From Tilletia caries (taxonomy: Eukaryota > Basidiomycota > Exobasidiomycetes > Tilletiales > Tilletiaceae), in the NCBI GenBank assembly GCA_032718865.1, contig JALUTQ010000045.1, positions 1,878,792-1,942,791 on the forward strand: DNA of 64,000 bases, given 5' to 3'. Position 1 is the stretch's first letter. Every line of letters begins with the position of its first letter. Below the pieces are notes generated by a model, which saw only the letters and a program-made list of their open reading frames with translations, was not told the DNA's origin and did no database searches. The translations under genes and the position numbers were made by a program. Shown piece after piece: positions 21,751 through 32,716 of this stretch.

Positions 21751-22760
21751 TCGCTGATAGTATTCACAAGCGTCGGATGCGGATGGCGAAGATTCACTCG
21801 ATGCCGTCGCACAATAAAATCGGGCCATGACCAACTCGGATAAGGACTTCATTACCCGCATTCAGGTCTCCCAGCTCGTCACCAACGACCAGTACTCCGA
21901 CTTCTACGCACACGTCTACTTTGCCATCCGCGAGAACCCGAACCGGCCCACTGCTGCTGCTGCTGCCGGGAACGGCATCGCCCCCGCACCCGCCCCGAAC
22001 GCCAAAGGTGGGAAACGTAAGACGCGTCAGCTCACAGGACGCGAAAACGCAATGCGGAAACGCCATGCTCCGCATGGCGCAACAAGTCCAGCGTCTCGTC
22101 GAAAACCGCAAAGACCGGATGGAGAAGCTCGCAGCCGGTCAACCCGAGTCGTCCGAGGTTGCCCCTGCCGGTGCCACGCCCTCGATCAAAAGAGACGAGT
22201 CCACCACGCCCACCTCCCCGACCGTCGCAGCAGCCGCTACCCAAACAGCCACCCTCGCCGGCGCCCTCGCCCGCAGATCCATCGGCACAGCAAAGACCCC
22301 CAAACCCATGCTTTCCCTATCCCCCGACGCCCTGCGCTCCTCGGCGGGCATGGCGACCAATGCTGTCCGTCGGGCGTTGGCCGAGGCCAGTCCGGACGGC
22401 AGTGCTAGTATCGTGTCCCAATCGGAGGTGGGCGCGGATGGGAAGAGGGCTCCCTTGGGCGGTACCAGGTCTTGAGTATTTTGGAGAGGTTGTACGACTT
22501 GGTCATGTCATTGGAGCGGCGACGGCGGGACGTCCCCGGTGCTGGTGACGAGGACACAGCCGCGGCCGCGGCCGCGGCCACGGCGAACTGGCAAGTCGGG
22601 CAGGACGCCCTCACCGCCACACTGTGGAAGGAACTCCGCGTACTGGAGCCGTTGGACATCTCGGACCCGCACCCGTCCGTCTCGATCCTCTCCACCGTCA
22701 AAGGCCAGCGGTTCCTACCCCGGGCACTGCGACACCTGAGCTCTTGGTCCATTGGGAACG
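21750..22760 (+). pseudogene. PAT1 mRNA-decay factor fragment
   Basis: Readable blocks are RRMRMAKIHSMPSHNKI, then in the next frame TNSDKDFITRIQVSQLVTND, GNAMLRMAQQVQRLVENRKD, ILERLYDLVMSLERRRR and WKELRVLEPLDISDPHPSVS, ending LPRALRHLSS. These belong to the conserved middle and C-terminal domains of Pat1, which links decapping activators to deadenylated mRNAs in the cytoplasm. The long N-terminal region is absent; the first PAT1 residues follow NIPA residues with no stop between them. Lesions are a 1-nt shift at the GPMTNSD junction and a short local duplication at about 22040-22065 (CGCGAAAACGCAATG next to GGAAACGCCATG). A stop after GGTRS and loss of the C-terminal end complete the damage. 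Confidence 0.8.
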
Positions 22761-23039
22761 AAGTCCAACGCCTCGGCACGCCTCCCTATTGTCGCTGCCC
22801 CACACTCGTCTCCATTCGGGACACAGGGAGCAGTCCAGCATCAGCCAGCAGCGCAGCAGCAGCCACAGCCAGTTCGACTCCCGTCCCTCGAAAGTTACGT
22901 CTTGTGAGCAATCTTTGAATCCAGTCAAGCGACAATGTTATCCGGCCCATACTGACTGTTCTGAGTTACTCCCCTCTTGATCTGTCTTTCACACTCGTTC
23001 AGTATGGGAGCACTGTAAGTTTGCCCGACCACGAACTAC

Positions 23040-23600
23040 GATCGTCCGTACTTCTGACGGACGCGTTTGTGTTTCCCCTCCCTGGCATCGGCGCTGGTGT
23101 CGCACCCGTCTGCGCTGCGCTCTGCTGGAAGAAGGCTAACAAGACTGCCTGTGGTAGGTGCTCGCGCACCTTCCCCAACGCGCTCAAGAATCATACAATT
23201 GACGCTGATCACTTCTGTACGCTCGCAACAGTGTACAGTTCCCTGGTTGGCCTCGCTCTTGCCATCATGGCATGGCTCGTTACTGCCCAGTCCTTGTACG
23301 GCGAGCTCACTGTCGACACCACAGGAGCCGACTACCCGGTCCTCGATGGCAACTTGGTTGCCATCATGGTGCCCATCCTCATCCTCGTCCCTGCCAGTCT
23401 GCTCTACCCCGACAACTACGATTGGGACGAGACCCGTGCCATCCAGGCTCCTGACGAAATCGACCTCGACATGCCTGCTGAAAAGGCCGAGCCCGGTACA
23501 CCGGACGATGTCGAGAAGGCCGGCAGTGATAAGGCCTCGCACGACGGTCAGGTCGTTGTGACGCTGGAGAACAACCAATCCGCCGCGCCCAAGCACAAGC
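23040..23600 (+). pseudogene. DUR3-type urea transporter C-terminal fragment
   Basis: The fragment reads FVFPLPGIGAGVAPVCAALC and WKKANKTAC. After an intron (about 23152-23230, GTAGGT...CAACAG) it continues SSLVGLALAIMAWLVTAQSL, YGELTVDTTGADYPVLDGNL and PASLLYPDNYDWDETRAIQA. It ends in an acidic cytosolic stretch. This is the helix 10-12 region of fungal urea/H+ symporters of the sodium:solute symporter family (DUR3). The N-terminal two thirds and the final helices are missing. The retained intron shows a DNA-level copy. It lies between the PAT1 and Stealth fragments, in the same orientation. Confidence 0.7.
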
Positions 23601-23619
23601 TAACACGTCGTCCATGTCA

Positions 23620-24400
23620 CGGATCTACTCAGATCGCTACGACCGAGTCTCATGCGGCGATGGCCGGAATAACAGCAGCAGCGACAGCGCCTATCATTCA
23701 TCCGTCTCCATTCTGCCTACGTCTCCCACGACTCGGTCTCTCTCCGACTGCTAGAAGAAGAGGAGGAAAGTCGGAATCCCCCTCCCATCTCGGCGCCATC
23801 TCCATCACAACCGGACGGCTTCGACGATCTGTACCAGCGCAGAAGACCATCATGCCTGGGCGGGGGCAGCAGCAGCACTACTACCACCAGCAACAGCGGC
23901 GTTGGCAGTAGACATCGGCATCACAGCAGCAATAGCAACGGGCCTCTGCTGGGAAACAGTAGCACCGCAGACACACGGGGTCGGTCCGGCGACGCCGGCA
24001 TGAGCGACTGTCGGCATCCTCTCCTTCTGCTCCCTTCTCCTCCTTGCCTGGCTCTCCCTCACCACTTCGGGATCAGATCGACTCGCTTCGGCTTCCCTCC
24101 AACTCGGGCCTGCGTGGCGGAAGTGGGGGCTGGATCAGTCGGTGGATGAGGCCAAGTGGAAGGGGTGGGAGTTTGCGAGGGATTCGAGCATCGTCTTCAC
24201 CTGGGTGAATGGGAGCGATGTCGAACAGCATGCGCTACGGGCCCAGTATGGTGAGTCTGCTGTACCCATCCCTTTCTGACTCCCTAGCCTTCATCCTGAT
24301 CGCTCATCGCATATCTTCACCCTCCCCACACGCGCGCTCTCTCTCGCTGGTAGGCTCAGAGAAACAGGTCGGCGGAGCTCGAGATCGCTACCATTAATCA
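23620..24400 (+). pseudogene. Stealth-family glycan phosphotransferase, N-terminal fragment
   Basis: A Ser-rich N-terminal region readable in alternating frames (SDRYDRVSCGDGRNNSSSD, then DGFDDLYQRRRPS) leads to one membrane anchor, TVGILSFCSLLLLAWLSL. This is followed by GPAWRKWGLDQSVDEAKWKG and SSIVFTWVNGSDVEQHALRA. The VFTWVNGSD motif is the CR1 signature of Stealth proteins (fungal CPS1/XPT1-like phosphotransferases in the Golgi). After a roughly 100-bp intron (GTGAGT...TGGTAG) only GGARDRYH remains before a stop. The conserved regions CR2-CR4 are absent. A stop and frame changes occur in the N-terminal half. Confidence 0.65.
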
Positions 24401-25773
24401 TTGCTCAATCAATCTCTCTTTCTTACTCTCGCCCAGATCAGATGGTCCATTCGAGCATGCCCTCGCCGGTAGCCATGGCAGCCGCAGAAGGAATAGCAGA
24501 CCGAATTTTCCTTCCCGCTACACACAAGAACCAGCAGTCAAAATCCAGCAAGCGACTCACCAGCAAGCAGTTCGCTGAGGTCTACATCGGCTACACGCAC
24601 GTAACTGTTGCTCAGCTTTCACGTATCTCTATGAGAAACATCTATGAGGACACTGACGATCACTTTTCAAACCAATCTCTCACAGAGCCAAGTACGTGAG
24701 TTATGCAGGAAGTGACAACCCTGTCTTCACCAGATATTGCGCATATGAACGCACGCGATTGACATTTAACACGGCCCTGTCATTTCTTACAGAACATGCT
24801 CCTGTGTATTGACTATTGAGAGCGAGGAGTCCACCAGCACTTATGCTGCCATCAATGCCTTCGTGAGTACTGAACCAAAGTGCCGGCGCTTCACTACACG
24901 CACTGTCGGGACGATCTACCATGCAGCTATCTGCGAGGACGAGGAAGCCGTCCCTTCCCTCCCTGACCCATGCTTATTTTTTTCCTCTTATGATGACACA
25001 AAGGCACCCTCGGCCTCCTCGACTACAACCGCATCCGCGCCGACATGTCCTCCATCAGAACTTCCTCTCCGCCAAGCACGCGACCCGTCTCGAGGAGAAG
25101 GCTCAGCGATGAATTACATCGTGCAGACCATGTGCAATGCTACCCAGTCCACATACTCGCCGAATACGAGTTTCTCATCCGCATCGTGTTACTAGCCCCA
25201 GATGCGCTACTACATGAAGCAAACATCGGCAGCAGCTACTGACCTGATTTACTGTCTTTCTGACTTTATCTTGCCTCTTGCAGTCCAGCCGTCCAGGTGA
25301 TTCCGCGCACGTCAATGACGGCAAGTAAAACATGGAACCGGGATCGTTCGCTCAGTGATCACTGATCCCACTCAACCAGCCCTCACGCAACTTTCTTTCC
25401 CCTTAACAGTATTTCTCCACCATGTGATTGACCTCGCTCTCGTCCTTGTTCATTCCGACTCTTCCACCTCTTTCCTCTCGTACTTCTCCTTCTTCACCCT
25501 TCGCCTCTCCCATGTTTCAAGTCACAACCTTCTTTGCTTTGGTGAGCAGATCATTCATCAAATATTCACTTCATCCTTTTTTCTCTCACGACATCAACAT
25601 TCGCTCCTCTCCCTCGACTATCGGCTCGTCTGCCGAAATCAGACCCGGCTACAAGCACAGCATTCGGTCCGGGCGAAGCCGCGAAGGGCATGCGGCCGGT
25701 GAATAGCAGATCTTCGGTCGACATTCTGATTGTGGGTCTCGTCTTCGGCGTGCTGGCTGTGTTGCTTTATGGT
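24401..25773 (+). pseudogene. Unrecognised broken gene segments
   Basis: Several short plus-strand blocks look protein-derived but sit in different frames: a Lys/Ser-rich piece SKSSKRLTSKQFAEVYIGYT, then TLGLLDYNRIRADMSSI, AKHATRLEEKAQR, MNYIVQTMCNATQ and HILAEYEFLIRIV within 25010-25200. Another is AEIRPGYKHSIRS with a hydrophobic helix SSVDILIVGLVFGVLAVLLY at 25640-25770. They may be the remains of one or two genes, one with a membrane anchor. I cannot name them. The pattern of indels resembles the relics to the left. Confidence 0.35.
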
Positions 25774-26170
25774 TGTGCTGGTATGGGTGTCATAAATGCT
25801 TGTACATGGTGATGAGTATTCTTCTGTCTCGACTCTCGCCGAGCGACAGACGCAGGCGAGAGGCCCACGACAGCGCCCAGCGGTCCCAGCATCGCCATCG
25901 GGTCCCAGTAACCCCTCGATCCCAAAGCCACCACCGACGGCCCCAATGCCTACGTCTGAGGTTTTCACTCTCAGCGTCCCAGGCCCCAACAGCAATCCCA
26001 CCTCCAGCTGCGCCATGACCGCCCCCAAGGGAAAAACCAAGCAGGGCTCGGCCAGTCCGACCCACCTTGGCTCTCAGCAGGTCCTTTCGGCTTCGAACAG
26101 CCTCCGGCTCTTTTGCTTACACCTCCTTTCGACTTCAAGCAGCTTTTTACCGTTCGTGGCCCACCAACTC
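25774..26170 (+). mobile_element. Degenerate copy of the 2.6-kb non-autonomous LTR element
   Basis: At 25774 the start of the LTR (TGTGCTGGTATGG) and its end (GCTTGTACA, to 25806) are fused with almost the whole LTR deleted. TGGTGATGAG follows, as in the copy at 40597-43154. The next 360 bp match the internal region of that copy in the opposite orientation (for example GAGCGACAGACGCAGGCGAG and ATGACCGCCCCCAAGGG), with many differences. It is an old remnant. Confidence 0.65.
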
Positions 26171-27389
26171 GTTGCTCGATCCTAGTCTCGATGCACCCCC
26201 TTCTTCACCGTCCACACTATCCACGTCTCGAGCGCCACCGACGAGAGCTTGTCTGCGCTGTCCCAGCCACGTTGTCCTTTGGATCGACACCGAGCGTTGA
26301 GGTTGAGTGATCCCTCCGCCTCGCGCCATGTTCTCTCGGTCGCGTATCAGCTCGCCACCCTTCCAACAGCGGCTGACCGTGCTCCACCTAGTAGCGGCCG
26401 ACAGTCTCAGACACGTTTCACCGGCAACAGTCAGATTCCCGGCTCTTCCTCGCCCGCCCAATTTGGGGATCAGGTGGTCGCACTACAGAGGAGCACGGTT
26501 CGGCTCACACAGCCGATGGCAACCTGGCGCTGCTGGCTCGTGGTCTTTTCCTTTCAACAGCATTGGAAGATCTTCCTGCCGGCCCGTCTGTCTCACACGT
26601 CAAGCATGTCCAGCGGAATCAAAACAGAAGAAGACCGACGGGTCACGGCAACATCGGTACTAACATCGATACTATTCTCCTCCGGACAGCACTGTACCGG
26701 AAACATCATATGCGTTCGTTGTTTCGTCGCCGTCGAATGCGGTTATTCTTTCGTCGCCAGAAAACGCGGCCACCCAATTTGCGTCGGCGGACGACATCAC
26801 CTCGACGTCGAAGATGATGAACGCTACCTCGCTGCTGTTCGCCAATCGTCACGACCCAAATACGGACGGCCGACGGCGTGCCCAACTGGCCGGCGTACGA
26901 TGCGAAGAGTAGATGCAGTTCATGGGCTCCAATACGACTGTCATTCCCGACACGTTCCGCAAGCTCCAAACAGATACGTTCCTGGCGAATCCCTTCACCT
27001 ACTGGATTTGATCAGACGCTTCCCTTCGTCTACCTTCTCCTCTTCGTCTTCTTCCTTCGCCTAGATTTGTTACACATGGAACGCCTCTTCTAATCTGGTT
27101 CATGCGACACCGCGCAGCTTCAACACATCCACCAACACCACGGGCATGTACTCTCATTCAGATCTTTCTATACTCGCTAAACAAGGGACATTCACACCAC
27201 TAACAAAGGACATGTATGTACAAACTCTGGCTGCATTGCAATCAATATTATGGAGCGCTTCTTCATCTTTTTGTGATTGTCCAACCGCGCTTCGAGATCG
27301 GCAGCTCATCCTGCATCAGGCTGGGCCAAACTGGCAGGGTGGGTACGAGAAGTGAGATTCTTCAGGTATTCATTCGAGAATCCGGGCCC
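26171..27389. other. No recognisable gene
   Basis: Overlapping plus-strand frames up to 271 codons lack any domain I recognise and may be residual retroelement-internal sequence or decayed coding DNA. 27150-27389 is probably the 3' flank of the minus-strand coiled-coil gene. Confidence 0.35.
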
Positions 27390-30215
27390 CTACTTGACTC
27401 CCAGTTTAGTCTTGAGTTCCCTCCCCGCATCCACCAGCGAGCTCTCCATCTTCCCCAGCAAGTTCTCAACGAACTCGCCGAGCAGGAGTGCCGTGCCTTC
27501 GTCCTTCTGGCCCTGTGATCTCGTTCCTGCTGTCCCACTGATCACGGACAACACCGAATCATTCTGCCTGATCCGGTCTCGGCTGGTCTTCGCGACATCA
27601 CCGATCCGCTTTGTGGCCGCCTGCAACGCCTCGACGCTCTGCTTGGGCTGAGGCCCTGCCGCGTCGAGGAGATTCTGTGTCCGCTTCCTGTTCTTCATAC
27701 GCCCGAAAGAGATTCAGCAAAAAAGGAAGAGACTATGCATGCCGAGGAAGGTCGCGATGGACGCCGCTGGTGGTCCAGCGACATCGAAGGCAACGGCGCC
27801 GGCCCTGGCCCCACGCTCATGCTCTCACTCATCTCTGCCACCGTCATCTCCCCCTCTTGGACCGCGCTCGTGCTCATGCTGCGGTTACTTTGGCCCATGC
27901 TGATACTGGACAGGCTGGTGCCGAGTGGACGGGCGTGCCGGGCGGCCACGATGGTCGAGCGCAAGGAAGTGGTGGAGCCTGAGGTGGCGGGCAAGGCGGA
28001 GGTGGAGGCGGAATAATGATCTGATCCCCTCACTACTGCGTCGAGGTCTTCGTCTGGTGTAGAGCGCTTGAGCGTGGTACGTGCAGCAGAAGCTGTCGTC
28101 GGCGCCGCACTCGAACTGCTGGTCCGACCCATTGCTCCGCTCTCCCTCGGTCGGCTTGCCACCCGATCCCCTGCCCAGGACATTGCCCCCATTCGTTCTA
28201 CCCGAAGCAGAGGCAGGCGTCGGCGTAGGTGCCGCACCACCACCGCCCGCATACCGACTAGCCTCGACGCCGGACTTGCGCGCAGTAGCCGCACTCCGCA
28301 ACACACCCGTCCGCGTAGAAGTCGAGGCAGCAGAAGACGCAAAGCTCTTTGTGGACGACACGGAGGCCATGCTGGGTGTCGGGCTCGGAGCGACGGACCG
28401 CGACGGGGGCGAAGGGCGAGGACGCTCGAGGCGGGATGCTGCAGTTGAGCTCGCGTTGCTGATCCCACCCAGACTGGCTCGGCTGGCAGGACGCGCGCCC
28501 AAGACGGAGGCACGAGTAGCCGCCGTCGCGCTGGAAAGGGCCGCAGCGCCTAGACTGCTCCTGGCCCTCTTGACTCCATTGATCTGGCTCGAGCCCGTCG
28601 CAGTCGCCGTCGCTATCGATGCTGACGACGATGCACGCGACACTGGTGGCACATTCTCGTCGTTCACCGCCACTCTGCTAGCCCTGCCAGCCACCGAGCC
28701 CAGACTCGCGCGCGACGACAGCCTCGGCTTGAGCGCGGCGCTCTGGTTGGCAGAGACACCGCGATCGCCCAGCGCCCGTCTGCTCGACTGCCCATCCTTC
28801 ACACGGAGCGCAGAAACTTCATCCCCAACCTCGCTCTCCTCCTCCTCTGTCTCCATCCCCGTCTCCGTGGCGGACTCCTTCCCGCTCGACTCCGGATGCA
28901 GAGCACCATTCTTGTACCGACTGGCAATCCGACTGCTCGGGAGCGGCGTCTCCGTGTTGAGGATCATCGATTGCAGGACGGCCGTCGGAGGTCGGCGGCG
29001 GACCGTCAAGGGGGTCTACCTGTTCGTCCCGATGTCTGTCACTCGCGCGCGGAGTCTTCATGCCCAGAGGCATCGCCGCCGTCGTCATATTAGCAGTAGA
29101 GGTACGCCCGCTATTCCGCTTCAACAAGCTTAGCTCCTGTTGTTTCGCCGCTCTGCGTAAAGTAGGAAAGAAGGGGTCAGTAAGCTGGCCCGGCCCATTC
29201 AAGGGGTCGGAAAAGGGCAGACCATAAGGGAGAAACTCACAAGGACATTGCATAATTCGTATTCTCCTGCTCCATCCGATCGCGCACTTTGAGCAACTTG
29301 GCAATCTCCAGATCCGCATTCGCACTCTCCTTCTCGAGCTCTTTGATCCGCGAAGCCTGTAGGCCCACTTTGACCTCCGTCTCGTGGAGTTTGGCGGCAA
29401 GTCGTGCCTCCTCTTATCGTCGGGAACCGGGATCGCCGCAATGAGCTGATTTCTCTCCTCCTCCAGGTCTGCTACGGCCTTGCGCTCCGTCTCCAGGTTG
29501 AACACAAGTCTCTCGATCTCTGCCTCGCGCTCACGCAAGCGCACCGCAAGCGCACCGCAAGCCCATGCACCTCCTCCCGTCCCCGTTCCTCCACCTCCCT
29601 CCGCTCCTCATCCAACCGGACATTCTCCCTCTGCGTCTCCTCAAGCTCCTTTCGCAGACCAGCAAGCTGCGCCTCAAAGCCTTCCTCCAGTCGTCGCCGG
29701 TACGCATCCGCCTGACTCCGGCCCGCGCTCTCCTCGGCAACTTGGACCTCGAGGACACTGACCCGTCGCTGTGGCAGAGAGAGCGTCTCGGCGAGTTCGT
29801 CCCGCTCCACCCGAAAGTCCTTGTGCTCAAAGACACCCGATGCCAAGCAGATGATCGCAGACCGCATTGGCTTTCCTCGGCGGGCGCTGGAAAGAGAGGT
29901 AGAAGCGGCGGCCCATGGCTTGTGATAGCTGTTCGGACTTGGATGGTGATACAAAATGGGAACTGATGGCAAGATAGGACGCACCTGATTCCTTCATCCT
30001 TGCTGTTGTTGACGCTGGTTCTGGCTGAAAAGGAGGGACATAGAAAGGAGAAAAGTGAAAGATTGTCCTTCGCGGCCTTGGAGGAAGAAGGAACTGGAAG
30101 GGTTAAGGAAGAGAGTGATAAGTATATAGGGTCAGGACAGAGGATGCGAGAAATTTCAGCATCATATTCATCAGGCGTGAGCGTGTGGAATCCAGTATCA
30201 ACCTTCAAAGCTTCA
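27390..30215 (-). pseudogene. Coiled-coil protein gene, frame-disrupted
   Basis: Minus-strand reading starts near 30210 with GFHTLTPDEYDAEISRIL. After an intron-like gap it gives a long coiled coil (VERDELAETLSLPQRRVSVL, RRRLEEGFEAQLAGLRKELE, RKAVADLEEERNQLIAAI). A basic Ser/Ala/Arg-rich tail follows (29009-28100, with ETPLPSSRIASRYKNG and DENVPPVSRASS). The end is NRKRTQNLLDAAGPQPKQS and ATKRIGDVAKTSRDRIRQND, stopping at 27390. Consecutive parts lie in different frames at about 29530, 29390 and 28100-27700, more often than introns can explain. Composition suggests a cytoskeletal or spindle-associated protein, but that is inference; no family was recognised. Confidence 0.45.
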
Positions 30216-30335
30216 GCACCGACGCAGGATGTTGTGAATTATATGCGTGTCGAGGTGTTTGGACTTTGAACTTTGGATGAATAAGCCCCGGAGGCAGAGA
30301 CTGGGGAATCCTCCGGCCCACAGCCGGGTCACTAT

Positions 30336-32716
30336 CCTTCACCCTCATTTGCTAGCAATACGACGACCATCAGAGATTCAGAACAAGTAAGCGTTACAAT
30401 TGGTAGCTCCGCACCTTCGTCAGTAGACAGGACCCATTCAGGCATCGCCTAGGAACTGCGGCTCGACCGCACACGAACCGGACGACGCGACGAAAGACGA
30501 GTGGCAAGCTCACGACAGCAAGACCTCACGAACGATCACGCAGCGCACCAACAGCGCACCACAATCTTTTCACGAGCCCCAACATGAGCAACCCGACCCC
30601 TTCATTTCAGCTAGGCTCAGGCGCCGGCAGCCGATGTGCGCCCTCCGCAAGATCTGGACTTCGCAGCGTCAGCGCCAGCAACAGGCCCCCGGTCTCCTCC
30701 TCACCCTTCGCCGCTATGGGATCCAGCACCACCAATCCGTCCGACTCGACCTCTGCGCGCAACTTTGCCGAGATCTCGACCGCGCAAGACAGCTCGACAG
30801 GAAATCTGCAGCGAGGCGCCAAGCGCAACGAGCCCGACGACGTCCAAGGCACCAACGAGACTCTCCGAGCCGGCCACGACTCGACGCAACAGCACCAGCT
30901 CGGTCACTCGAGTCCGGGGCGTCAAGGACGAGAAGACGATGGCCGAGATCGAACTCTGGACCAGATGGAGGAGAGCATGGAAGCCATTAGTCATTACCGC
31001 CCGTTTGGCCCGCCAGTCCCAGGAGAGCATCGCCGCCATGGCTCGTATGTTCCAAGATCAGATGCGGCTCACGCAGCAACAACATGAAGAGCGCATCCAG
31101 GCCATCTTGACTCAAGATCCTCTTCGCACGCCGGACGCTTCGACTCCGACTACTCACCCAGCTAACCGGCCGAGCCAGTCACGAAGATCGACGGCCGCAC
31201 GAGTGTTCCTCGGCGCGGAGGATCAAACAAGCCAGCAGCACCCCCGCCACGATCGGACAACGCTGCCTCCTCATCTGGCAACCAATTTCGACATACTGAA
31301 CCCGCTGGAGACGCCTGGTGCGGCTCGTGTCACGACAGGAATAGGCGGACCGGGCACCTCCGAAAGTCTCCGTCCACGAAGATTCACGCCCGCCAAGCCG
31401 AGCGATCTGGGACTCTACGAACCCGATAAAGGACGCGACATCTTCAGTTGGTGGAGGGGAGTAGTGCAGTATCAAGCATACTCGGGCGCTACGGAGGCAG
31501 AGATCTTCTCGGGTCTGCCTGGCTGTTTCTCCAAGTGGCCGCGACAGTGGCTCGACGAGCTTGTGCCCCGTCCCCCAAGGCCCCAACGCTCAAGGAATTT
31601 CGAAACCGCGCATTCCAGGCCTTCGTGCGCGATGCAACCCTGGTTCAAGACGATGTCGACCACCGGAAGTTCAAGCCGCACGAGGAATCGCTCGAAACCT
31701 ACCTGTCGGACAAGTACAAGCTGGTCTCCGAGCTGCAAGTGGCCAAGGCGATCGCCGCAGGCCACACAGACTTCGACAACCCGAAACCAGAGGCGGCACG
31801 GATTTTGATGACCGTCAAGGACGCCATTCAGACGGTTCACAATGGCCTACCTGCGGATTGGCGCACGCTACTCAACGTATACCGCCAAGAAGATTGGCCG
31901 ACGTATCGATCACAGCTGCTCGGCAATGAACGCCAGACGAGAGAGGCCATTGCAGTGTTCTCCGGAAACCAGCAGGCGAGCAAGGCCAAGGAAGAGGATA
32001 CACAGGCGAGCGTCAAATTTGACACGGCAAATCAGAGTAACGGATGGAAAGCGAATCAAGGCACTCGGATTTACGGACAGCCGACTCCCGCCAGCTCGGA
32101 CACCTCGGCTCGGAAGAAGGATAGAGAGGAGCATCTCTGCTATCATTGCCACGAACCGGGTCATTTCAAGTTCGAGTGCCCGCGTCGCGACGAGGACATC
32201 AAGCACGTGCGTGCAATATTGGCAACGATGGAGGACAACGATCACCGCAACATAGACGCCTCGGTGGTCAAGAAAGTGCGGGTGGCAATGGATCAATCGT
32301 CTCGTCCTGGAAGCTCGGGTGGCGACGGCCTGGTACGCGTCGCTCGAGGAACGCACATCACCAGAGACGACATCGACGAGCCCGCGCGCGTGGTGCACGC
32401 AAGGAAGGCTTACGTCTCGTCAGACGTCGACAACTCGCCACCCCTCTCGCCCATCCACTGGAAGTACGGTGGCCCCACCATAACAGCATCATACAATGCC
32501 GGCTACGAGAGCGACTCCGACTCGGACTAAGCACGAAGATACTGTGGTTTGCGCGGACGCTCAAGGATCTTTTTGTGGGGGATATTGTCACGATCACTTG
32601 TCTGCGCCCCCTCATTTCCCACCTTTGAGCCCCTATCACACATGTAGTCCCATCCTTCACCCTCATTTGCTAGCAATACGACGACCATCAGAGATTCAGA
32701 ACAAGTAAGCGTTACA
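30336..32716 (+). mobile_element. Degenerate gag-only LTR retrotransposon (Ty3-like)
   Basis: A 67-bp segment beginning CCTTCACCCTCATTTGCTAG and ending AAGCGTTACA is repeated at 30336-30402 and about 32650-32716. After the left copy comes TTGGTAGCTCCGC, a plausible tRNA primer-binding site. The right LTR can be extended leftward to TGTCACGATC at 32586, directly after a purine/T-rich tract (TTTTTGTGGGGGATAT), giving an LTR of about 131 bp with TG...CA ends. The left part of the 5' LTR does not match, so it is truncated or recombined. Only a gag gene lies between; there is no reverse transcriptase or integrase. Confidence 0.7.
30584..32530 (+). pseudogene. gag polyprotein with CCHC zinc knuckle, frameshifted
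   Basis: The start is MSNPTPSFQLGSG. The capsid-like region is readable as LARQSQESIAAMARMFQDQM and GLYEPDKGRDIFSWWRGVVQ in one frame, then LKEFRNRAFQAFVRDATLVQ and PHEESLETYLSDKYKLVSEL in another. A classical CCHC knuckle follows (CYHCHEPGHFKFECPR, about 32138-32185), and the end is ESDSDSD. The main frame change falls at a run of five C near 31572, and an earlier one near 30980. Gag packages element RNA into particles; this copy cannot make a full-length protein without frameshifting. Confidence 0.75.
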
